DNA from: Paulownia fortunei
Lineage: Eukaryota > Streptophyta > Magnoliopsida > Lamiales > Paulowniaceae
Direction: 5' to 3'
Length of the DNA stretch: 64,000 nt
NCBI GenBank assembly: GCA_019321725.1
Contig: CM033123.1
Span: 14,682,925 to 14,746,924 of the forward strand
The notes beneath the pieces were generated by a model. It was given only the letters and a program-made list of their open reading frames with translations, was not told where the DNA came from and searched no databases. Below, in pieces: positions 1 through 12,189 of the stretch (positions within the stretch are counted from its first letter, which is position 1; each line of letters begins with the position of its first letter). A program made the position numbers and the translations under genes.

Positions 1-59
1 TGCAGCCCCTTAACCATAGCACCATCGAATTGAAACTTCTTTATGCAGCACTTCATATA

Positions 60-1335
60 CCTTCTGCACATGGATATTTCTGAAGAAAATCTATCCACAA
101 CATGAAGAGGATGAGGAATATTACCTTCCTCAACTTTCAATCTGTCTCATCATATTATTATTGGACTTTCTGGCGAACTAGGAAGAGCTTTCTTAAAAGG
201 ATTACATTTAGTTTTATTTTTAGTTTCTATTTCTGTTCTCTTTAATTAAAATCAAACATTACTACACATTCTCTTATATATTTCCCTTGAAAATGATTTT
301 CTCTTCTCCCAAAATAATTTAAAAACATCATAATCATTACACTCTAAAAGCATTCCCAAAATAAAACCAATCATATATCACATTCTCTTGTACATTTTCC
401 AACACCTTTCCTCAAACTACTCAAATTTAAACCACACATTCCCTAAAGAAATAGCCATCACTACCAAAGTAACTTTTGTAGTAAGAGTTTCTTCATTACT
501 TTCTATGTTTCTCAATATGAGCAATTAAAGTACCAAAATCAACTAGAATATATAGTGACAGCTATTGTCGTTTTTCAAGCATATAATAATGACAATAGAA
601 AAATAATCGCGAAATCATTGCATCAGTTTTGTAATCATTGTATATTTTTCATAATGACAACTTATACAGAATTCTCTTGTCACTAATCACTAATTTTAAT
701 ATTGACAAATTAAGCATAATCTTGTCTCTAATGAATTTTTAATAATTGTTATTCCGACAAAACAATGTATAATGAGTGTGCTTATTATATATTAATAAAT
801 GAATTTCTTTTTCTAATTTGATGTTGCGTGAACTAGCTCAGGTTAAGTGTGATTCATATTCGTTAGATAAGTAATCTCATTCATATTTGTTAGATAAGTG
901 TCTTGCAGATGAAAATAATTTCTGAAAACATATCAACTAAGTATGTCCTTATTTGTGGATTCCATTAATGTTATTTTTTCTAAAAAAGAAATGAAATATC
1001 ATGACTAATAAAACTTTTGCACAACACATGTAAGTATATAGACGTAAGTGAATAGATAAAATATTATATTTTTCATACTATAGAAAAAAATTACATGATG
1101 AAGAATTTGAGGATTAAGGATGTAATTATTATATTAAGACTATTATAGTTTTTATACTGTGGAAAAATCACAATGAAAAAAAATAATCTTAATATAATAA
1201 TTATATCCTTAATCCTCAAACTCTTCATCTGAAGTAGGTCGTGGGGAAGGTGTCAGTCCGAGTTCAACGTCGATCTCTTCATCATTGAGATATCCTATTC
1301 AGTGTCCCATAATCGCATCATAGAAGGATTTTCCA
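60..1335. repeat. Segmental duplicate, copy 1 (partner about 7440-8735)
   Basis: Long stretches of this segment recur in the same order at 7440-8735. Examples are the block around 160-200 containing ggcgaactag, the block around 400-530, and the block at 1200-1330. The two copies differ by many substitutions and small indels, so the duplication is old. Apart from the small exon-like piece at 1208-1286 I see no gene in it. No LTR ends or transposon termini are visible at the edges, so its origin is unknown. Confidence 0.6.
1208..1286 (-). pseudogene. Unidentified terminal-exon relic, copy 1
   Basis: On the minus strand a possible acceptor (ending aatag at the high-coordinate side) is followed by an open stretch reading about YLNDEEIDVELGL, then TPSPRPTSDEEFED and a stop (TAA). 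A related piece with the same reading frame and the same ending lies at 8594-8685. Keeping the same acidic C-terminus in both copies suggests it was once a last coding exon. I do not recognise the protein. The upstream exons were not found, so this is probably a relic rather than a working gene. Confidence 0.35.
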
Positions 1336-1339
1336 TTAT

Positions 1340-2220
1340 GTGAACGACCATGTTGGTCATGTTGGTCACGTTTTAGCACTACAAATATAACAAACTACAT
1401 AGGGGGCATTAGCCATCTTTTAAGGATTATAAAATGTTCAAATACTTAGTTTTATCTCTTCTTAATACAAATAAAGCTTAAAATTGATTTAGTTTTATAC
1501 ATAGACTTGCTTGAATCATAAGAATACCTAGAAACAAAAATTACAGGAAATTTTGTTGCATTGAAGAACTGTGATCTCTGGAAAATAGTTATGTATGTTC
1601 GTGCATTAAAATTAAACTCTCTAAACCAAAGTGATATTTTTTCAGAATCCCAAAGTTTGTTTAAAATATTTACCAGTAAATTTAAATATAGACAATCCAT
1701 TTTGTAATGTCATTTATTTGGCAACCCAAAAATGCACTCAATTAGCAACGTGGATTGTTTTATATTTGCATAAGTTATCATTGGACATATATGGATCTTG
1801 ACTTCAACAGTGGACTAACAGATATAGGGTTTTTTTCAATGAGTAGTCTCATGCAAATTGTAAAGAACCAGAAAACTAGTTTATAAAAAAAGAATTATGT
1901 TGTTTGCTCAAAAATTCTAACTAAAATATTACTTTTGTATAACACATGTATATATCTACTTCGATTAGAGAAATGGACACTATATTCACATCCACGAGTT
2001 TAGTATTTGTATTGCTATCACATTCATATGATTTTTAAATTATTTTCTCAGTAAGCGATAAAAAGTTAAAAAGCTTACAAAAAATAAAACTACATAAGTA
2101 AAAATATTCAACGAAAAATCTAAATACCATAGAATTAATTTAATTGGAATATGCCATTTTCTTGATAAAAAATAATTAGATTATATATGTGCACACACAC
2201 TAAATTGGGAATAAATACTA
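1340..2220. other. AT-rich DNA, nothing recognised
   Basis: I see no exon structure, protein similarity or mobile-element ends here. The longest open stretch (minus strand, 1452-1700) has the composition of random AT-rich DNA. Confidence 0.5.
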
Positions 2221-2223
2221 ACC

Positions 2224-2388
2224 TCCTATCTCAATTTGGCATTTTAAAATAATAAATCTTCAAGAACGTGATTTTTGATGCACGTACAGCACATTGGCCG
2301 TTCTTCAATTTTTCACTCGTCCGAATATTTTCCAACTGAATCCTTGCATGTTCCATTGGAAGAGCATTGTTTTCTTTTTGTTCTTCTT
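2224..2388 (-). pseudogene. HD-Zip IV-like leucine-zipper exon relic
   Basis: Read on the minus strand, this gives a piece like NNALPMEHARIQLENIRTSE followed by KLKNGQC, and then a stretch ending AKLREE after a frame change. HD-Zip class IV proteins have a zipper segment just after the homeodomain with the pattern LRAEN-K-RAEN---EAL-N--C and later EN-RLREE, which this resembles. Similar pieces lie at 4116-4251 (plus), 4474-4610 (minus) and 12911-13052 (minus). Frame changes and the lack of neighbouring coding exons make it a pseudogene fragment. The family assignment comes from pattern recognition only. Confidence 0.45.
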
Positions 2389-2609
2389 CCACCCAAATAT
2401 CAAAGAGTTCACTTAAATATATGTTTTCTCAAGGAAACATTAGGTAAATATGCATTTACCATGCATTTAGTAGAAATTAACTAAATTTGAAATATTTAAA
2501 GCAAAGGACTTGTAGGAGCAATGAACAATACTTCGTTCATGTGTAGATTATAGTGAAATAAAAAGGAAAACACAGTTTGATTGGAGAGAAATAATCCAAG
2601 TCATAGAAG

Positions 2610-3340
2610 GAAAATGAATCTTTAAGGGATATAAAAGGTTTTGAGTTCATCGATGTAGTCAAAGTAGGTGGCCATACTTTGGGCCTCATCAAGTGTATTA
2701 GAGGTGTCTATTGCAATCTTCCTTCTTATCAGGAAGGGAGTAATAGATTGGGGTTCTGTCTGCGACACGAACAAATGATTAGGATTCATATTGGGGACGG
2801 ATTTATTCTACATTAATTTAGCACGCAAGTGGCATGTGACTTAATAGCAAGGGACCAGCCCTTCTCCCCCAAGAGGCACCTTATTCCAATATATAACTGT
2901 GAGGTTCTGGCTAAAGCAAATAATACCTCTTGGGCAGACTCATGCCACTTCATGCAACATCAATTTGCTGTCATTTTTGGGAATAAGCACCAGCTCCTCA
3001 AGAGTTCACGCACACAATCCACCCACCTGTTGCGAGACTCGTGTTGGAGAGAAATTCATCCAACATCAATTTAACATGCAGGTGACTTGTGGCTTAGTAC
3101 TAAGGGATCGGGCCCTCTCCCCTAAGATAATGTCATGAGAATCCAGCCAATGCGGACAATACCTCTTGGGTGAACAATACCGTTTGTTCGTGTTGCAGAC
3201 AAGATCCAAATCTATTACTCATTTCCAGACAAGGAGGAAGTTTGCAGGTCACGAGTTGACACTTCTAACACATTCGACAAGATCCAAAGTACGATTGCCC
3301 TACTTTGACCACGTCATTCTTCTATTGCAATTGGTAGGCT
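2610..3340. repeat. Duplicated non-coding segment, copy 1 (partner 12190-12665)
   Basis: A block starting aagggatataaaag at about 2621 and running through a gaggcacctt motif recurs at 12190-12665 in the same orientation. Within this copy the part at 2822-2890 is repeated again at about 3060-3135 (ctctccccta motif). There is no convincing coding frame. The short open frames at 2829-3138 are chance frames in this repeat. Confidence 0.55.
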
Positions 3341-3922
3341 AACTTCCCTTTACTTTTCATAATTCTTATATTAAAATATTCTCTTCATTGATTAATTTTT
3401 GACTTATATATTAAAGAGTTTTCATTAGACCAATATTGTATTCTGCAAGATCATAAAAAATAAAGATTCAAACATAGCACAAAAAAATAAAAGAAAGAAA
3501 AAGGATGTAAAATATAGACTTACTCTTCAAGTTTTTGAAGTTGCTTACAAGTATTCAACAAGGTGTCGTAGAGATCTCTGTTTTCGAAACATATTCAATA
3601 TCAGAAGCCATGGTTTTTCAGACTGATTTTTTACGATAACCTTGGTAGATACAAAGTCGGGTGTATTGCAAAATCAAATGATGATCAAGTGATAAGACAC
3701 TATCATTTGAAATAAGGAACTAATTTATTTTTCGCCTTGAAACCAAGCTCAATGAAACCCTCTAATACTTTGTTAAAAAATAATCAATAGAGGGAATATT
3801 TTGACATAATTTTTTTGAAAAGTAATGAGAATGTACCTTACGGATGAACTCAAAATCTTATCTATCCCTTAAAATTCATTTTCTTTTTTCATTTCAACTT
3901 TGTTTCAAGGAGTCTCTACATG

Positions 3923-4251
3923 CTATTTATGGAGTACAAGAATCCAGACAAATGGAGTATAGATCTTGGGATGGACCCTAGTCAAATCAAATACTGGTTC
4001 AAGAACATATAGTGCTCCTAAAGATGCTTTGCTTTACTTAATTCAAATTTAATTAATTTCTTTAAATTAATTAACATGCCTACTTAATTTTTCCTTGAGA
4101 AAAATAATATTCTAGATTGAAGAAGAACGACAAGAGCGATGCTCTCTCAAGGAAAATGCAAGGATTGGAGAATATTTGGATGAATGAAAAATTGAAGAAT
4201 AAACAAGTCCTTGAAAATTTAATACGTGAAAATACCAAATTGAGAGAGGAG
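3923..4251 (+). pseudogene. HD-Zip IV-like homeobox gene fragment (plus-strand copy)
   Basis: 3929-4012 reads MEYKNPDKWSIDLGMDPSQI then KYWFKNI and a stop. This lines up with the end of helix 1 through helix 3 of an HD-Zip IV homeodomain (pattern KECPHPD...LGLEPRQIKFWFQN), with W and F of the recognition helix kept. After about 100 bp, 4116-4251 starts behind a tctag acceptor. It encodes a leucine-zipper-like piece (EEERQERCSLKENARIGEYL, then a stop, then after a frame shift LENLIREN-KLREE). Exon order matches the plus strand. Internal stops show it is dead. The minus-strand partner at 4474-4770 faces it. Confidence 0.5.
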
Positions 4252-4473
4252 GTTAGTTTCACTCTTAGTTGAGAATATATATATCTAATCTATTATTTTT
4301 TGTTGATGAGAAATGATGAAAGATTGCAGGTGGACTTGTCTATTGCCTTTACCTACTATTGCGTGCTACTTTATCTATCAATCCCACCTGCTTTTTCATC
4401 ATTTCTCTTATCAAAATAAACTATCTAGAAAATAAATCCTATATATATATTCAATTGGAAATGAAAACTGACT

Positions 4474-4770
4474 TCCTCTCTCAATTTGGCATTTTCACAA
4501 CTTGATTTCTCTTGCACGTACATCATTTTAACCGATTCTTCAATTTTTTATCCATGAGGATATTTTCCAAGTGAATCCTTGAATTTCCATGAAAAGAGCA
4601 TTATTTCCTAACTTCCATGTACCACATGATAATTAATTTGGGGAAATTAATTATACTTAAAGGAAGTATAATTATACCTTTAGGAGCAATATTTTGTTCT
4701 TGAACCAGTAGTTAATTTGATTAGGTACATCCCCAGATCTGTACTCCATGTTCTTGTCTCCATAAATAGC
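4474..4770 (-). pseudogene. HD-Zip IV-like homeobox gene fragment (minus-strand copy)
   Basis: On the minus strand an exon starts at 4770 after a ttgcag acceptor and stays open to about 4680, followed by a gtataa donor. It reads about AIYGDKNMEYRSGDVPNQI then NYWFKNKILLLK, which resembles the homeodomain recognition helix (IKFWFQNRRTQMK). Downstream on the same strand, 4610-4474 is a decayed zipper exon ending ENAKLREEV. Exon order is right for the minus strand. Frame breaks in the second exon and the loss of the basic NRR residues suggest a pseudogene. Compare 3923-4251 and 13119-13214. Confidence 0.5.
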
Positions 4771-4799
4771 CTGCAAACATTAAACAAAAACTTTCATGA

Positions 4800-5300
4800 A
4801 TTAACTAAAATTGGGCTATGGAAAGATGAAGACAATATATACACGATCATATATGGTGTGCTTAGATGACCAGATTTGGGTTGTGTCATTGAAATGTCTT
4901 GGGCCCTGTAGGTTGGGTTGGATCTCTGTGTAAAATAAGCCCATCTAACAGATTATTTAACGTAGAGTCATTTTTGAACTCTTTGAAAGAAAGTTGAAAT
5001 GAAAACGAAAAATCAATCTTAAGAAATGCAAAAGAATGGAGTTCATTGTTAAAGTAATTGTCGTTACTTTTCAAAAAAACTATATGAAAATATTCTCTCC
5101 CTGTTGATTAGTTTTTGACTGAGTTCTAGATAAGGACGGAAAATGGGGCTGATCCAGCCAAACTTACCCCGATGTGTCCAATCCGTTAGATCTACGAACT
5201 TGCTTGTTTCTGACTCAAATTTTACCAACATTAGAAAATCAAGAATGCCATTCAACTCTAAGCAGCGAACAAAGAAAAAGAAAACGGCAAAAAACCCATT
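4800..5300. repeat. Duplicated segment, copy 1 (partner 13245-13835)
   Basis: Starting at ttgggctatggaaaga (about 4812), this segment matches 13255-13830 almost block for block. The partner carries an extra stretch of about 90 bp near 13620-13710. Together with the homeobox relics this shows that the 2.6-5.3 kb region was copied, or copied from, the 12.2-13.8 kb region. No intact gene is visible. Confidence 0.55.
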
Positions 5301-7440
5301 CACCTTAGATGGTATCCTTCAAAGAGTTATGAAAATGGCGGAAAATCTTCTAATTTTGTATCAAATTATTCTATAAAATTATTCTATTTTTCTTACCGAG
5401 TAAAGATCCTAAAAAGCCAAAAAATCAAGAATTGATCTTCTCCTCTTCTCTTCCTTCCTTCTGCATTTAAAATGATCTTCACCTATTCTATTTTTGGTAT
5501 TAGGAAGATAGAAAAATGGCATCATTGGTTGTGCTCAAGGACGGAGAGATAAGACAGAGAGAGAAAATCTAGCCGTCTGAGATGAGGGTGGGAATGATGA
5601 AAAATCAACACCAAAAAACCCTAATCGATTTATCCAAAAAACCCTAATCGATTTATATACTTATATATGAGACAGATAGGTCCAATAGGACTCATTACCC
5701 ACCCAAAGCCCAATCCAATACGAAAAAAAAGACTATTACCCACCCCGTTACCTATATATTTATTCCAAACCCGCCCAAACTAGGCAAATTTCTCACAAGT
5801 TCGGGTAAAACCCGAATCTATTATCATCCCTAGTCTTGGAGGTTTTTCATTAGACTGACCACCCCTAATGTTGTGTTGTGCAAGATTCATGGTGATTAAG
5901 AAAGAAAAAAAGGAAAAATATGTACTTATTTCAAATGATATTACCTTATTATTTCATCATTTTTCGTTTCCTCTTTCTTTATCCCATCAAAATACAAGAT
6001 CCAAACTAAGCATAAAAAGTAAAGGATAACCCTAGAGGATACGATATTAGGTGTATAGAAAAATCAATGAATGGTTTAGGGTGGACAATAAACATGAGTT
6101 ATAAACATATATAGAGGTCAGTTGTGACCAAAAAATTCAAAAGTTTTGAATTAATTTAGGGAAGATAGATTTGCTAAGTATAAACGTGTTCAATGATATT
6201 CAATAAACGAATTTTTTTGAATCGACTTTCCATAGAAGGATGTTAATACAGTTGTGTTCTATCATACAAGATACTGTAATTAATTCCATATCATGTGAAT
6301 AATAATTAATTCTTCATTTCATCATTCAAAAATTCTAACTACTAAAAATACTGAAAAGTTCAAATTATTGTTAAAGTGCACGTTGGTATTATTAAAATAC
6401 ACAAGACTTTATTTTTAATAAGAGTTTCAATCGTTGATAAATTATTTGGTCCAATTTACCATAATTATTATATACTCTACTCACATGGTCATAGATGGGA
6501 TGAAAAATGGTTGGTTGAGAGAGTTAGGTTATACGTTCTTAGAGAGACCTTGTCGTTCAGCTCAAGTTTTTAATTAATTTTAATTATGTATTTGCAACCC
6601 ACCCTTACACATTGGTAATAGTCTCATTTTTGCACTATCAACTTAGATCCAAAGAATAACACGGTATATGATTAATTTGGTTGATTATTTATCTATCTAG
6701 CTGCACATTAAGAACATTATTACGTTGTTTCTATCTTTGAATTGTAGGAGAAGGCCACTCAATTAAAATGATTCAATTTCCCCATAAAACGAAATAGATA
6801 TTTAATGAATATTAAGTAAATATTAAGAAAGATTAGTTATAATCTATGCACTCTATATCAGTTGAATTACTGACACACAATTAATCATTCTAAATAATCA
6901 TCCATCTAGCCCTAATTATGCAATTAACAGGATTTTACATGTAATGTGAAGATTATAGTTTCTATATATGTACTGCATCCCAGGAATTCAAGGATCGTTC
7001 CATCCCTAATAATGGGGTTTATTTTCTCAAAAGTTAGGCTTCATTAAAAAGTTAATATGAGTTTGAACTCTAGCAAGAATTGGCTCAAATACACAATAAT
7101 AAAACAACAAATATATCAAATATAGTTCACTAGAAATATTTTTTGATATGAGAGTCAAACTTAACCCAATCCAAACCTATGGTTGGTCGTGCTATCCAAC
7201 TTTTTGCACAATCTAATGTAACACATGTTTATGACACATAAACAATGACAATAAATGTAGTAACAAAATTATTAAGGTAATTTTTGTTGTCATTGTATAT
7301 TTTTTATTAATTGCCAATAGTCATAATTTATAAATAATTTTTAATATTGACTATTTAAATATAACTCTTGTCACAATTGAGTGTGTCTTGTACACATAGA
7401 AAATGAATTCTTTTTCTAATTAGATTTTGCATGAACTAGG
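5300..7440. other. AT-rich DNA without a recognisable gene
   Basis: I see no coding exons. A 19-20-bp unit containing aaaaccctaatcgattta occurs twice in tandem at about 5617-5657. The segment near 6180-6300 resembles 12040-12170, so it belongs to the same duplicated mosaic. Short open frames at 5143-5376 and 6376-6573 have no family features. Confidence 0.45.
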
Positions 7441-8735
7441 TTGAGTTCAAACTTGCTCAAATGTAGCTTCTGGTCTTCAATATATGTTGGAAAGGTGCCT
7501 CGACGAAGAGAAACAAATTTGTCTCGTCATTTTATAGTTGGACTTTTTGGCGAACTAGAAAGAGCTTTCTTAAAAGAACTATGTTCTGTTTCATTTTCAT
7601 TTTTATTTTTCCTCTTAAAATAAAATCAAATATTAATACACATTATGTCACACATTTGCCTCCAAAATAATTTTCTCTTCTCACAAACTATTTTATAACA
7701 TTCTAATCATTACACTCCGAAACACATTCCAAAATAAAACAATACATACATCACATTCCTCTATACATTTTTCATAAACATCTTTCCTCAAAATATACAA
7801 ATTTAAACCAAACATTCCCTATGAAAATAGCAACACCAAATGAACTAATTGCAGCAGGAGTTTCTTCATTACTTTCCGACATATATTTTTCCATTTGAGA
7901 AATTAAAGTACTAGAAATCAACTACGATATTAGTGAAAATCTAGTAATGATATATATTACGTTACATCAATTGTCATTTTCCAAGAATACAACACCATAT
8001 ATAATATCAATAAAAATTGTGTCTAAATTTTTACTTTTAGTAGTTAGTGGCACATGCATAGAGAAAATACAAAAATAGTCACACAATCATTTTGGATTTT
8101 GTAGTCATTTTATAGTTATCATAAGTTGTCAATAATGACAACTTATACCTAGTTGATATATCATTAAATTTCAATATTAAAAATTTAAATACAATTCTTG
8201 TCGCTATTAAACTTGTGATAATCGTTATTCTGACAAAGCTATATATAATGAGTGTGCTTTGTGCACATAGAAAGTAAATTCTTTTCTCTAATAGATGCTG
8301 CATGAAGTAGGTTGGGTTAAAACTTGCTCAAATGTAGCTTTTGGTAATTCATATGTGTTAGATAAGTGCCTTGATGAAGAAAATACTTTATAAAAACCCA
8401 ACAACAAAGTATGGCCTTATATGTGATTTCGGTAGATATTATTTTTTATAAGAAGAATAAAATATCTTGACCAATTTATTAAAACAGCGCACATAAGTAT
8501 ATAGATGCCAATAGATGAAAATTGTAGTTTCCATAATACAGAAAAAATCACATAGTAAAAATATTCATTCTTCAAGTAACAATTCTTTCCTTAATCATCA
8601 AATTCTTCATGTGACGTAGATGATGGGGAAGGTGTCGATCCAAGTTCTACATCAATCTCTGCGTCATTGAGTTCATTTAGATATCCTATTTAGTGCCCCA
8701 GCAATCGCAGCAAAGCAGAATTTTTTTCCATTGTC
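7440..8735. repeat. Segmental duplicate, copy 2 (partner about 60-1335)
   Basis: It matches 60-1335 in order and orientation, including the ggcgaactag block (7547-7557), the block at 7780-7920 and the terminal-exon relic. Within it, the 7240-7440 and 8090-8340 stretches also resemble each other, so there was an extra local duplication. No working gene is seen. Confidence 0.6.
8594..8685 (-). pseudogene. Unidentified terminal-exon relic, copy 2
   Basis: The minus strand reads about YLNELNDAEIDVELGS then TPSPSSTSHEEFDD and a TAA stop. It is the same frame and ending as 1208-1286, with two extra residues (EL). An aatag acceptor lies just upstream in both copies. Conserved acidic ending, unknown family, no other exon found. 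Confidence 0.35.
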
Positions 8736-9146
8736 CGAACTATTAAAAAGGAAAAATTATATTTTTAATCCCACAATTAAGAGGCCAAGTAAGTTTGGTA
8801 CCAAAATTCCGAACAAAATAATTAAAAAAATATCTTCATCATAACAATCAAGAATCATATTCCATAGTGAGAATCTATACGACTGAGAACTTTCTGGACA
8901 AATAAAATCTTCTTTTCAAGAAATATACATTAAATTAGGTTAGTAGTGTTGTTAAACATATATGTTTTTAAGTGAGTTGATTAATACATAAAAGAGTGGG
9001 CATATTTATTTGCTAAACTATATTGAATCGAATTGAAATTCTAGTAATCTAAAACATTCAGCACGGCAAAATGTTGTATAAATGCATAATCGAATTAATC
9101 AATTTGAATCTAATTTTTTTGTTTAATTATTTGATAATTTGGCTAA

Positions 9147-10388
9147 TGATGAGTGAATTTTATACCCATTAATTGAGTACCATTTGTTCAACTTTTTGAT
9201 TAGTTTTTGAAATTTTTGTGAGTTTTAAATGAAATTTTGTTAACTCTAATTTTATTTGAATAAACGAAAGTGAGTGTCTATAATTACAAACTAAATTTAA
9301 CTAAATTAACTAATAATCAAAATCAACTAATGATGAAATTCAATAACTTAAAAGCATAGTATTATGATTTCACCATAATTAATGCGAATTGAATAATTTA
9401 TCTCATCAATCTCAATTTAATTTCCAAGTGATAATCGAAAATCCCTAAATTATATACTAGCATCTCCCAATGTCTAATGAAAATATCATCAATTGCTAAC
9501 CCACTATATTTCTATGTGAATTACAATAATCAATAATTCATTAGATTCTATGGATCTCAAATAAGACTACACAAACCATGTAAATATATTCCTATTTCTC
9601 ATGTAATTTATGATTTTCTCCACATAAAACTAGACACATATGTCACCTTCCGCGTCAATATGATTAGCAAATTATTCCAATAGTGGCCAAGTAATTGAAA
9701 GCATTAAGAATAATGTAGAAAACTCAACTTGAAAAATAACTCAAGAATTGAATTGATACAAATATTCAAAACATCATAATTAGATTACAACACAACTCTA
9801 GAAAAAGAAATTAATTTATAATGAAAATAAAATGCAAATTAACAATATTCATACATATAATCAAAGAAAGAAAGAGAAAAATGAAATGGAATTTGAAATA
9901 TGATGAATTTCTTCTCTTATAGATGTCTTATTCATAAAACATAAAAGAATTTTCTCCTCTTTTTCTTCCCTTCTTCTTCTTGTTTCTTGTATTGTTTTTA
10001 CTCTTCTCCTCATTTTCCTCTCTCCAAAATCTGATTTGGAGGCTCTTGGAATACTTAAACTTGATGGGAGATGCCCTAAATAGGGAAAAAATACCATTCT
10101 GCCCTTACTTGCCCGCTTGGCAAAGCTTAAGCACTGCCTCACTAGAATACCATGATTTTCCAGTAGCTGCAGTGCCTAGGCGCTATAGCTACTGTTCTCG
10201 GACAATTTGTTTTTTTTTTTAAATGTAAGATGAAGTAGATTTTAGTACATCCAAGTGACATTCTTCCTTCATCTTCAAATCTGCAAAATAAACACTAAAA
10301 ACGATAATAAAACTCAAAAAAATCTTAAAAACTAATTACAAAGTTAAGCAAATGATACTCAATTAATGGATATAAAATCCACTCATCA
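9147..10388. mobile_element. Rearranged gypsy-type LTR with inverted ends
   Basis: The first 83 bp (9147-9229) are the sense start of the LTR family seen at 16871 (tgatgagtg...gagtttt). From 9230 to 10388 the sequence is the reverse complement of the same LTR, running from near its 3' part back to its start (…actcatca). Both outer ends are therefore the same LTR start in opposite orientation, giving terminal inverted repeats of about 83 bp. The flanks are gctaa on the left and actaa on the right, a 4-of-5 match to a 5-bp target duplication. The last part of the LTR is missing. The minus-strand open frame at 9861-10142 is LTR sequence, not a gene. Confidence 0.65.
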
Positions 10389-12180
10389 ACTAACTGAATA
10401 TTTTCAAAAGAATAAAATAATTGTATAATTAAATAATTAAATTTTAAATAACAGAATCATGATAGTATTTCAGAATTAAGTGGGCGGGAAATCGTTCTTC
10501 AGAATGAAAAATTACTAACTTTTCAGTCAAAATATACATTTTGCAGTCATCTTTACCATTTTTACCTACATATCATCAAAATCAAAAAGTTATTATCTTG
10601 TAAGAAAAATGTCTTTATCAACACAATTAAATGTATTAATGAAAAAAGAGTAAATGTATATGTATTTTTAAGAATGCACTTTGATATAGCTTTTGCTCAG
10701 TTCTATTTTTTCCAAAACTAGAATAACCAAATTTATACATACAATACTGGAATTAGCCTTTGAATTGGCACAAAAATAATGTTATTTTTACATTATTTTT
10801 TATGAATTCAATTAGATTAGATATTGTAAGGTAGATCCAATTTATACACTATATACATATTTTACAATAAAATAATATTTATTATTAAATGCAATGTGTC
10901 AAATATTTTCATGTTCTTATTCATTATGACTCTTCATAAGCGTGTTCATAGTTCAGTAAAAATTAAAATGTTAGTACATATTGAAAAATTAAATTTGGTA
11001 TCCGATTGTACAAAAATTGGTAATTGATTCAATTTTGGTTTTTAATATTGGTGTACCAAATCAAACCAAATAATAAAATTCACATTTTGATAAATAAGTA
11101 TCTATATTTTTTTTAAATGTTAACTATTTCTATACTATTTTTTATTTTTAACTCACCAAAATTAAAAAAAAAAGTATGAAATAAAATCATGATTTATTAT
11201 TCAATTATTAAATATTTAGTTATTTGATTTTGTGAAAAAGGTCTGATAAACCAAATAATAATGCCAAAAATTAAAATATCAATTGATTAATTTGGTTTGG
11301 TATTTAGCATAGCATTTTGCCATGCTGAGTTTTTTATTTACTTAAATTTAGTTCGGGTCAACTCAATTTTGTCAAATGAATACCTCTACTCTTTTTATGT
11401 GTCTCCTTATTAACTCATTTAAATATATATATATATATATATAGTATCACTACTTCGCCTATTTTAAATTATATTTCTTAAAAAAATCTTTCTCTTTTCT
11501 TTTTTAATTTTTTGAATTTTTGATTCCAAACTTGCAAGACCTCCTAGAGTGTTGGCCTAAAATGAAAATTTTCCTTTTTAGTGCAACGCATGTGCAAGTC
11601 ACCTAGTTGTTTTCCTAGATATTGGTCTCTTAACGTCCATGCATAGAACACATAGCTTTTCCATCAAGATTTTGGTTGTGGGATGAAATTTGCAACGAAA
11701 ACTGTCTTACGCGACTAAAAGTGGATATTTGCCTAACCATGGGACCAAACTTGCAAGAAGCCCTAAACAATGGGACTCAAATATAATTTTCCCTCAGTCT
11801 TATAGTTAGTTGTTCAAGTATCTGAATCATCATAGTAAACTGATCTTTAACTTCATGTCCGGGCATAAGATACAAATTTTATATGATGAAAAACAATGGA
11901 CTAAATAACAAAATATATCCAACATCGAAGCCATGGCTTTTCACACTAGTTCTTTACTATAACCATAGCAGATACAATGTCAGGTGTACTACAAAATTAG
12001 AGATTGTTTGTGGGAAAACAGATTTCCCAATAAAGGGATTCAATGATAATCTATAAATGAAAATTTTAAATTGGCTTTCCACTTGGAAGGATGTCAATAC
12101 AACTGCATTTTATCATTCAAGAAAGTATAATTAATTGCATATCTATGTTGCTAATAATCAGTTCTTTAAATTTTATACTC
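10389..12180. other. AT-rich DNA without a recognisable gene
   Basis: It contains a TA microsatellite at about 11425-11445 and long AT-rich stretches. The part around 11930-12170 resembles pieces near 3600-3700 and 6180-6300. I see no coding exon. Confidence 0.45.
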
Positions 12181-12189
12181 AAAAATTAA

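Larger units (their letters stand above)
3880..5010. repeat. Imperfect inverted repeat of homeobox-gene relics, centre about 4.37 kb
   Basis: The left arm (about 3880-4345) and the reverse complement of the right arm (about 4390-5010) share several features. These are a block containing tttcatttcaactt, the homeobox exon starting at ctatttatgg, the zipper exon ending gagagagg, and the spacer block with gagaaatgatga. The left arm lacks the stretch between the first block and the homeobox exon that the right arm keeps. The arms are clearly diverged, so pairing would be imperfect. Confidence 0.6.

Noticed and set aside
5617..5657. aaaccctaat repeats as telomere-like sequence
   Set aside because: Only two units with a longer non-telomeric spacer; this is a simple 20-bp duplication.
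9861..10142. Basic 93-codon minus-strand open frame
   Set aside because: It is part of the LTR sequence at 9147-10388; the same LTR elsewhere does not keep the frame.
11425..11445. TA run as a regulatory element
   Set aside because: It is an ordinary microsatellite without a nearby gene.
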